NCBI GenBank assembly: GCA_021780055.1
Contig: JAJXZM010000054.1
Span: 1-10,477 of the forward strand
Source of the DNA: Acidobacteriota bacterium
Lineage (GTDB): Bacteria; Acidobacteriota; Terriglobia; UBA7540
Direction: 5' to 3'
Length of the DNA stretch: 10,477 bases
Shown: in pieces, positions 5,817 to 10,477 of the stretch
Numbering within the stretch: position 1 is the first letter of the stretch
Layout of the letters: every line of letters begins with the position of its first letter
The notes under the pieces: generated by a model
Database searches by the model: none
What the model saw: only the letters and a program-made list of their open reading frames with translations
What the model was told of the DNA's origin: nothing
Translations under genes and position numbers: made by a program

Positions 5817-6851
5817 ATGGATATCAAGCCCACCGAAGCCGCTGCGGACCTGGTTGCTCTTCATCCGTGTTACAGACGAGGCGCCAAATCGTCGATTGTA
5901 CTTTTGAAACGGAAGGGGCTTGGCAGGCGATACTTCGAAAGAATTCCGATCTGCCGGGGTGTCTTGAAGGTGTTCAGACTTATAAGAATCGCGTGGCTTT
6001 TACTCAAAACAACGTGTAGGGATTGGCTGGAAGACAACGCGACAAGCCAGGGCGCGGCGCTGGCATTCTATGCGGTCATTTCTCTGGCACCGCTTCTGGT
6101 TATCGCTCTGGCAATGGCCAGCGTGGTTTACGGCGAAAAGGGTGCGGCGGGGCAAATCGTGCACCAAACACGATCTCTGGGCGGGCATGAAGGCGTGGCA
6201 GTCGTCCAAAGTGTTATTCAGGGCATCAAAGGGCGAGGCCTCGGGGCTGGCACGGGTCTTATTGGGATTGGGACCCTGTTGTTGGGAGCGATGGGCGTGT
6301 TCGTTGAGCTTCAGGACGCGCTCAATAAAATCTGGAGAGTTAAGCCGAAGTCCGGAAGCCTCTTTGCCGGGCAGCTCAGAAAACGGTTGCTGTCTTTCGT
6401 CCTTGTGTTGGGCGTGGTGTGCTTGCTGGTGGTATCGCTCGCTTCGAGCGCGGGACTGGTCGCCGTGGCAAAGTTTGTGTCGGATCTGATTCCTGTCTCG
6501 TCCATTCTCTCACCATCCTCCGGCACCTTGCCTTCATTTGGGATTACAGCGCTCTTGCTTGCCATGATATTCAAACTTCTGCCTGATACCCATGTGGCAT
6601 GGGCTGATGTATGGGCCGGCGCGGTTCTCACGGCCCTTTTCTTTACGATCGGGAAAGTGGTGATGGGCTCATACATGGGCAAATCCAACATGGTCTTGGC
6701 TTATGGAGCAGCGGGTTCGTTCATCACTTTACTCATCTGGATTTATTACTCCGCACAGATCTTACTATTGGGCGCAGAATTCAGCCATGTCTACGCGACC
6801 CAATACGGCTCACGCGCCGGGCGTGGCTATGCTGGCGTGCTGCTGCGCTGA
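5817..6851 (+). CDS. YihY/BrkB-family inner-membrane protein
   Basis: 344 residues as read from ATG 5817. Six membrane segments can be seen at about 81-104, 143-165, 190-222, 240-255, 263-284 and 298-322. Family signatures are clear: DNATSQGAALAFYAVISLAPLL at 73-94, LQDALNKIWRVKP at 165-177, and YGAAGSFITLLIWIYYSAQILLLGAEF at 296-322. The family was once called RNase BN and is now a membrane protein of unclear function, possibly transport; a serum-resistance role gave the BrkB name. The first about 50 residues are not typical and ATG 5817 has no RBS, so the real start may be TTG 5964 or GTG 5970, both just before the usual N-terminal helix (VFRLIRIAWLLLK). It follows the sigma remnant by 172 bp and seems to be transcribed alone. 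Confidence 0.9.
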   Translation: MDIKPTEAAADLVALHPCYRRGAKSSIVLLKRKGLGRRYFERIPICRGVLKVFRLIRIAWLLLKTTCRDWLEDNATSQGAALAFYAVISLAPLLVIALAMASVVYGEKGAAGQIVHQTRSLGGHEGVAVVQSVIQGIKGRGLGAGTGLIGIGTLLLGAMGVFVELQDALNKIWRVKPKSGSLFAGQLRKRLLSFVLVLGVVCLLVVSLASSAGLVAVAKFVSDLIPVSSILSPSSGTLPSFGITALLLAMIFKLLPDTHVAWADVWAGAVLTALFFTIGKVVMGSYMGKSNMVLAYGAAGSFITLLIWIYYSAQILLLGAEFSHVYATQYGSRAGRGYAGVLLR

Positions 6852-7117
6852 AGGTGTCAGAAGAGGCCAGCCAAGAAGGCTTTGTAGCCCCGGTTTTCCT
6901 GACCTCCAAAAGCATGAATTACGAGCCGTTCGACTGATGTGTGCGTTTTTGACTACCTTAGTGATCAATTGTGACCAGACATCCCAAGCCTGACCAGTTA
7001 TCTTCGTGATGGGTCGTAATTCTCTGAAGCGTGCATCTACAGTCATCCAGGAGTTGCCAATGGGCACCGCACAGAAAAGCAGCAAAATCCATCTGGAATC
7101 GAAAAGGAGCGCAAGTC
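6852..7117 (+). other. Intergenic region with weak hairpin between the YihY and stress-protein genes
   Basis: 266 bp without a credible gene; the short ORFs here are continuations of shadow frames. A small stem GGCT/AGCC around TTTGT near 6878-6889 followed by CGGTTTTC could be a weak terminator for the YihY gene. No clear promoter boxes were found ahead of ATG 7118. Confidence 0.3.
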
Positions 7118-7666
7118 ATGACTAAAGTGAACTCGGTTGTAGCCATTTACGACAGCCACTCCCAAGCAGAGGAAGCCGTGAAGGAGCTGCAAAGGTCCGG
7201 GTTTGACATGAAGAAGATGTCCATCGTCGGCAAGGACTATCACACCGACGAGCAGGTGGTGGGGTACTACAATACCGGCGACCGCATGAAGCACTGGGGA
7301 AGACTCGGCGCCTTCTGGGGTGGGATTTGGGGGATGTTGTTCGGAGCCGCTTTCTTCGCCATTCCAGGCATCGGCCCGGTCTTAGTAGCCGGGCCTCTCG
7401 TGGCGTGGATTGTTGGCGCTCTCGAGGGCGCTGTTGTGGTGGGTGGATTGAGCGCACTCGGCGCGGGGTTGTACAGCATTGGCATACCGAAGGACAGCGT
7501 CGTGAAATACGAGTTGGCGCTTAAGTCCGACAAATTCCTTGTCCTGGCTCACGGCACGGCGGACGAGGTGGCCAAGGCGAAAGACATTATGCAATCGGCC
7601 CGTCCTGTAGAGGTTGGACTGCACGCAGCCGAACGCGCGCAATCCACCGCGATCAGTGCAAGATGA
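7118..7666 (+). CDS. General-stress membrane protein, YflT/DUF1269-like
   Basis: 182 residues from ATG 7118, which sits 8 bases behind AAAAGGAG (7102-7109); the open frame extends upstream to 7031 without an RBS. Residues about 5-40 match the YflT/general-stress-17M pattern: VVAIYDSHSQAEEAVKELQ, then SGFDMKKMSIVGKD. Residues about 62-122 are a Gly/Ala-rich hydrophobic block (GRLGAFWGGIWGMLFGAAFF, then AIPGIGPVLVAGPLVAWIVG) that could form two or three membrane passes. The rest (about 123-160) returns to a soluble alpha/beta segment, KYELALKSDKFLVLAHGTADEVAKAK. Proteins of this shape are common in stress-tolerant bacteria and their biochemical role is unknown. The last about 20 residues (GLHAAERAQSTAISAR) are not conserved-looking. 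Not in an operon with either neighbour. Confidence 0.8.
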   Translation: MTKVNSVVAIYDSHSQAEEAVKELQRSGFDMKKMSIVGKDYHTDEQVVGYYNTGDRMKHWGRLGAFWGGIWGMLFGAAFFAIPGIGPVLVAGPLVAWIVGALEGAVVVGGLSALGAGLYSIGIPKDSVVKYELALKSDKFLVLAHGTADEVAKAKDIMQSARPVEVGLHAAERAQSTAISAR

Positions 7667-7792
7667 TCCTGCGTTAAAGTCTCGGTCTTGCGTTTCGATG
7701 TCGTTTCCTCAGGCCGGCTGCACGAGGAGTAGATCCGGGTTCCGAAGTGATTTCCCGCTAAGGTGAGCACTTTTGAACGGAGGCGACGCTAC
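7667..7792 (+). other. Short spacer between the stress-protein gene and the IS630 element
   Basis: 126 bp; no gene, hairpin or promoter that I can support. It is the left flank of the insertion; the uninterrupted site would join ...GACGCTAC-TA-ATATGCTTC... across the element. Confidence 0.4.
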
Positions 7793-7819
7793 TAGGTCTA
7801 TGACCGCATGAAGAGATTC
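7793..7819 (+). repeat. Left terminal inverted repeat of the IS630 element (with TA)
   Basis: 27 bases including the TA. Compared with the complement of the right end, the first 15 are identical and 9 of the next 12 match, ending in AGATTC. Confidence 0.88.
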
Positions 7820-7830
7820 TATAATCTCTT
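7811..7830 (+). promoter_or_regulatory. Palindrome overlapping a TATAAT -10 box in the IS left end
   Basis: AAGAGATT (7811-7818) and AATCTCTT (7823-7830) are perfect complements around CTAT. A consensus TATAAT is at 7820-7825, inside the palindrome. About 38 bases separate it from the ATG at 7864, a good distance for the transposase promoter. No strong -35 is seen at 17 bp upstream, where inverted-repeat sequence lies. The overlap could make it a self-regulating or host-repressible promoter. Confidence 0.4.
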
Positions 7831-7863
7831 GCCCCGTTGGGATGTTCGAGCCTATACTGGGGC

Positions 7864-8352
7864 ATGTCGCGACGCCCTATCGAGGTGAAGGTATCTGCGA
7901 AAGATCAGAAGGAACTCCAGAAACTATTGCGGGCCGGTATTCAGCAGGTCCGGGTGGTCTTGCGCGCACTGGCGCTGGAGCAGTTGTCGCTGGGCATGAC
8001 GGCGCCGGCTGTGGCAAAGGTCGTGCATTTAACGCCACAAGCTGTGCGGCGGATTGGCCACCGGTATCGGCGAGGCGGACTCCAAAGCGCGCTCTACGAG
8101 AGGCAAGGTCGGGGTGCGGAGCCTCTGCTGGACGCCTCGGAAAAGCAGCGGATCATCGCCATGGTTTGCAGCCAGCCCCCGCCCGGCTACGCGCGTTGGA
8201 CGGTCCGGTTGGTGGCAGAGCAGGCCGTCAAGCGAAAACTGGTTCCGACGGTGGGCCGGGAGACGGTTCGTGTCTTATTGCTCAGCCACGACCTGAAGCC
8301 GTGGCGGGGAAAAAATGTGGTGCGTCGCGGAACTGAACCAGGAGTACGTTGA
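7864..8352 (+). CDS. IS630 transposase, N-terminal part (DNA-binding)
   Basis: 162 codons from ATG 7864 (MSRRPIEVKV). Residues about 28-70 form a helix-turn-helix (VRVVLRALALEQLSLGMTAPAVAKVV, then LTPQAVRRIGHRYRRGG) typical of IS630 recognition of the terminal repeats; about 92-150 is a second winged-helix-like segment (PPPGYARWTVRLVAEQAV, then GRETVRVLLLSHDLKPWRGK). Coding similarity ends at Lys150, at the A-run at 8310-8315; beyond it (NVVRRGTEPGVR) the frame is wrong. The catalytic part continues in the next frame. An in-frame alternative start at 7837 lies upstream but lacks an RBS. Confidence 0.82.
   Translation: MSRRPIEVKVSAKDQKELQKLLRAGIQQVRVVLRALALEQLSLGMTAPAVAKVVHLTPQAVRRIGHRYRRGGLQSALYERQGRGAEPLLDASEKQRIIAMVCSQPPPGYARWTVRLVAEQAVKRKLVPTVGRETVRVLLLSHDLKPWRGKNVVRRGTEPGVR
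8310..8315 (+). other. A6 run where the transposase frame switches
   Basis: GGGG followed by six A and TGTGG. Removing one A makes the protein read ...KPWRGK-MWCVAEL..., joining both halves without a seam. This is either a one-base insertion that inactivated the gene or a slippage site, by ribosomal or transcriptional slippage, as known for some IS630 members. The second ORF also has an ATG at 8315 right at the junction. Confidence 0.7.
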
Positions 8353-8986
8353 GAAGATGGAAGACGTTCTGGCAACCTACGAAAAACCCTATGATCCCGC
8401 CGAGCCGGTCGTCTGCTTGGACGAGAAGCCGGTGGTGTTGCATGCCGACTTGCGGCCTCCAACACCGGCCGCACCCGGCCGGATCGCTAAACGCGACAAC
8501 GAGTACAAGCGCTGCGGCACAGCGAACGTCTTCTGCGCCGTGGAGCCAAAGGCCGGACGGCATTTCACCTTGCCCACCCCGGATCGGTCCGCTCCCGAAT
8601 TTGCCCAGGCCGTGGACACGATTGTAAGCTGTTACCCCTCGGCGCAAACGATTCATGTGGTGATGGACAATCTCAACATCCATGGCCGCAAGTCGCTCAC
8701 TGACCATTTCGGAATGGAAAGGGGCGACGCTCTCTGGAAACGCCTCACGGTCCACTACACGCCCAAGCATGGGAGTTGGTTGAACCAGGCGGAAATCGAG
8801 ATCAGTTTGTTCTCCAGGCAATGCCTGGGGCGGCGGCGGATTTCCAGCTTGGACGTCCTACGAAGGGAATCCCACGCCTGGAATCGCCAAGTCAATCGGC
8901 TGCGCGTTAAGATCAACTGGAAGTTCACGCGGAGAAAGGCCCGAGCAAAGTTCGGCTATAAAAGGAATCTGTTAAGGCGGTCATAG
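8315..8986 (+). CDS. IS630 transposase, catalytic DDE part
   Basis: 223 codons counted from ATG 8315, probably expressed as an extension of the upstream frame. Catalytic residues are visible: Asp36 in VVCLDEKPV, Asp118 in HVVMDNLNIH, and Glu160 in HGSWLNQAEIE. Further family signatures are RPPTPAAPGR at 47-56, CGTANVFCAVEP at 67-78, HYTPKHGSW at 147-155 and the FSRQCLGRRRI stretch at 166-176, which strongly match plain IS630 proteins. The TAG stop (8984-8986) lies inside the right terminal repeat, so the coding sequence runs to within a few bases of the end. Together with the upstream frame it would give a transposase of about 373 residues. No internal damage is visible apart from the frame junction. 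Confidence 0.88.
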   Translation: MWCVAELNQEYVEKMEDVLATYEKPYDPAEPVVCLDEKPVVLHADLRPPTPAAPGRIAKRDNEYKRCGTANVFCAVEPKAGRHFTLPTPDRSAPEFAQAVDTIVSCYPSAQTIHVVMDNLNIHGRKSLTDHFGMERGDALWKRLTVHYTPKHGSWLNQAEIEISLFSRQCLGRRRISSLDVLRRESHAWNRQVNRLRVKINWKFTRRKARAKFGYKRNLLRRS

Positions 8987-8991
8987 ACCTA
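8965..8991 (-). repeat. Right terminal inverted repeat of the IS630 element (with TA)
   Basis: Complementary to the left end at 24 of 27 positions, including the outer 15 (GCGGTCATAGACCTA at 8977-8991). It contains the transposase stop codon. Confidence 0.88.
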
Positions 8992-9063
8992 ATATGCTTC
9001 AATCATTGTGCAGGGCTCAAAAATGAAAATCTTGGATCTACCGTCAGCCAAGCGGGCCCCAAA

Positions 9064-9162
9064 ATGGAAATCCCGAAAGAGATCTCGGCGTGGCTTCTAC
9101 CCTTGGCGCTTCGGATTGCAGGCTGCTTGAGTCATCCGAGGCAGGTGAGGAGGGTTTCGTGA
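9064..9162 (+). CDS. Possible 32-codon upstream ORF overlapping the radical SAM start
   Basis: ATG 9064 opens a short frame ([20 protein letters not shown], then [12 protein letters not shown]) whose TGA overlaps the GTG start of the next gene (GTGA at 9159-9162). The middle is hydrophobic and the end basic. No RBS is evident ahead of it, so it may be chance; if translated, it could couple to the downstream gene. Confidence 0.2.
   Translation: MEIPKEISAWLLPLALRIAGCLSHPRQVRRVS
9147..9153 (+). promoter_or_regulatory. RBS for the GTG start of the radical SAM gene
   Basis: GAGGAGG five bases ahead of GTG 9159. It makes 9159 the clear start; the protein then begins with the expected VKVLLVYPE beta strand of the B12-binding fold. 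Confidence 0.7.
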
Positions 9163-10477
9163 AGGTTTTATTGGTCTACCCTGAGTTTCCGGACACGTTC
9201 TGGAGCTTCAAGCACGCTTTACCATTTGAAGGGAAAAGGTCGGCCTTTCCTCCTCTGGGTTTACTCACCGTGTCCGCGATGTTGCCTTCGCACTGGGAAC
9301 GCCGACTGGTGGACCTGAACGTGTGCCGCCTCAAGGAGTCCGACCTGGCTTGGGCGGACGTGGTCTTCCTGAGCGGCATGATTGTGCAGGGACCCTCGAT
9401 CAAGAAGCAGATCGCGCGCGCTAAGTGTCGCGGCGTGCGCACGGTGGTCGGCGGTCCGATTGTCAGCGCCAAAGACCCTGCCATCGCCGAAGCCGACCAC
9501 ACCGTCGAGGGGGAAGCCGAGGAGATTATCCCCCAGCTCGCGGCGGACCTTGAACGGGGGGAGGCCCAGCCCTACTACTTCAAAAAGCAATGGCCCGACG
9601 TCACGCAGGTGCCACTGCCGCAACTGCACCTCGCTCCCCTGCGCCGCTATAGTTCCATGTCGCTTCAGTACTCCCGGGGCTGTCCTTTCACCTGTGAATT
9701 CTGCGACATCATCGAAATCTACGGCCGTCGGCCGAGAACGAAGACGCCCGATCAGGTGTGCGCGGAACTCGACCAGCTACGCCGGCTGGGCTGGCGCGGC
9801 TCTGTGTTTATGGTGGATGACAACTTTATAGGTAACAAGACAAAGGTTAAGCTCCTGCTTGCCCGTCTCGTGGAGTGGATGCGCCAACACAAGTCTCCGT
9901 TCACGCTTTACACGGAGGCTTCTTTGAACCTCGCCGAAGACGAAGACCTGCTGCGATTAATGCGCGAGGCCAATTTCAAGCGAGTATTCATGGGCATCGA
10001 GACCCCCGTAACCGAGAGCCTCAAAGAAACGACGAAGTTCCAGAACCTGAGAAAGGACTTACTGGAAAGCGTAAAGCTCGTCCAGTCTTACGGGATCGAG
10101 GTGATGGCTGGCTTCATCGTCGGCTTCGACAACGACCCCGCGGACGTGTTCGACCGGCAGATCCAGTTCATTCGAGAGGCGGCGATTCCACTTTCCATGG
10201 TTGGCTTGCTCACCGCGCTGCCTCACACGCAGTTGTGGCGGCGACTGAAGGGCGAAGGCCGTCTCCTGAAGGAGAGCCTCGGCAGTAACACTCTGCTCGA
10301 CCTGAATTTCATCCCCAAGATGGATGCGGAACAGCTCATTGAAGGTTACCGTCGCATCCTGAGGACCATTTACAATCCCCAAGAGTACTTTCAACGAGCC
10401 TCGGCGTGCTTGTCGCAACTCGGCGCGACCGCGAAAACGCCGGTGGTCTTCTCCGATCTTATGGCTGTGGCTCGCTC
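9159..10477 (+). CDS. B12-binding radical SAM protein, HpnP/DUF4070-like, 3' end outside the window
   Basis: 439 codons are readable with no stop, so the gene runs off the right edge. Residues 1 to about 135 are a cobalamin-binding Rossmann-like domain ([20 protein letters not shown], then [14 protein letters not shown] and VVGGPIVS); no classic DxHxxG motif is present, as in many members of this class. The radical SAM core starts near 168 with [12 protein letters not shown]: Cys175, Cys179 and Cys182 form the CxxxCxxC [4Fe-4S] site. Later come [24 protein letters not shown] and [10 protein letters not shown], also typical. The layout and several stretches resemble HpnP, the hopanoid C-2 methylase, but the family has many paralogues with other or unknown methylation and C-C chemistry, so no gene name is given. 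It acts in the cytoplasm or at the membrane face. It follows the IS element by 167 bp, and no hopanoid genes are visible nearby. Confidence 0.9.
   Translation, partial: MKVLLVYPEFPDTFWSFKHALPFEGKRSAFPPLGLLTVSAMLPSHWERRLVDLNVCRLKESDLAWADVVFLSGMIVQGPSIKKQIARAKCRGVRTVVGGPIVSAKDPAIAEADHTVEGEAEEIIPQLAADLERGEAQPYYFKKQWPDVTQVPLPQLHLAPLRRYSSMSLQYSRGCPFTCEFCDIIEIYGRRPRTKTPDQVCAELDQLRRLGWRGSVFMVDDNFIGNKTKVKLLLARLVEWMRQHKSPFTLYTEASLNLAEDEDLLRLMREANFKRVFMGIETPVTESLKETTKFQNLRKDLLESVKLVQSYGIEVMAGFIVGFDNDPADVFDRQIQFIREAAIPLSMVGLLTALPHTQLWRRLKGEGRLLKESLGSNTLLDLNFIPKMDAEQLIEGYRRILRTIYNPQEYFQRASACLSQLGATAKTPVVFSDLMAVAR

Larger units (their letters stand above)
7793..8991 (+). mobile_element. IS630-family insertion sequence with TA target duplication
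   Basis: The element proper is about 7795-8989 (1195 bp), flanked by TA at 7793-7794 and 8990-8991, as expected for IS630/Tc1-type insertion into a TA dinucleotide. Its ends form inverted repeats whose outer 15 bases (TAGGTCTATGACCGC on the left, its complement on the right) are identical. Inside are two overlapping transposase frames with the DDE residues intact. The family's usual length is about 1.1-1.2 kb. The insertion lies between the stress-protein gene and the radical SAM gene and breaks no recognisable gene. The near-perfect ends suggest it is fairly recent, though the transposase frames are split (see the A-run entry). Confidence 0.9.

Noticed and set aside
7031..7117. Upstream extension of the stress-protein frame
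   Set aside because: No RBS at 7031, whereas AAAAGGAG precedes ATG 7118 and the conserved domain begins right after it.
7842..8336. 164-codon ORF overlapping the transposase N-terminal part in another frame
   Set aside because: Gly/Arg/Ala-rich shadow of the GC-rich transposase gene; it lacks the helix-turn-helix and catalytic sequence.
9875..10288. 137-codon + strand ORF within the radical SAM gene
   Set aside because: Arg/Pro-rich out-of-frame shadow; the radical SAM frame is uninterrupted and carries all the motifs.

Overview
The window looks like a chromosomal stretch from an Acidobacteriota (soil acidobacterium) genome or metagenome contig. The strongest hint is a VWA protein of the 'VWFA-related acidobacterial' type next to a class D-like sortase. 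The moderately high GC, loosely packed genes and common GTG/TTG starts behind good Shine-Dalgarno sites fit as well. Nearly everything readable is on the + strand. No rRNA, tRNA or CRISPR array was seen.

Layout, left to right: (1) an exported SYLF/Ysc84-type lipid-binding protein at the left edge (3-674), whose true start probably lies outside the window; (2) a small unrecognised ORF with a strong RBS (842-1087); (3) a secreted protein ending in an LPXTG-like sorting signal, Met-Pro-Lys-Thr-Ala-Ser plus a membrane helix and basic tail (1264-1950); (4) a strong GNRA-capped hairpin in the following gap (2053-2090); (5) a compact group of small membrane protein, VWA protein and class D-like sortase (2177-4089), the last two sharing an ATGA stop/start overlap; (6) a 353-bp gap; (7) an RsbT-like anti-sigma regulatory kinase with an unusual C-terminal tail (4443-4997); (8) a 323-bp stretch without a confident gene; (9) a truncated, decayed sigma-70 region-2 fragment (5321-5644); (10) a YihY/BrkB-family membrane protein (5817-6851); (11) a YflT/DUF1269-like general-stress membrane protein (7118-7666); (12) a complete IS630-family insertion sequence with readable inverted repeats and TA target duplication, its transposase split by one extra base in an A-run (7793-8991); (13) the first 439 codons of a B12-binding radical SAM protein of the HpnP/DUF4070 type, running off the right edge (9159-10477).

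The most coherent biological unit is 1264-4089: a predicted sortase, a VWA protein translationally coupled to it, a small membrane protein, and a nearby exported protein with a sorting-signal-like C terminus. This looks like a dedicated sortase/substrate system in a Gram-negative-type phylum. The sortase and VWA calls rest on visible catalytic and metal-site residues; the substrate pairing is inference. The second theme is stress and envelope physiology (RsbT-like switch, sigma remnant, YihY, general-stress protein), but apart from adjacency nothing shows that these genes act together.
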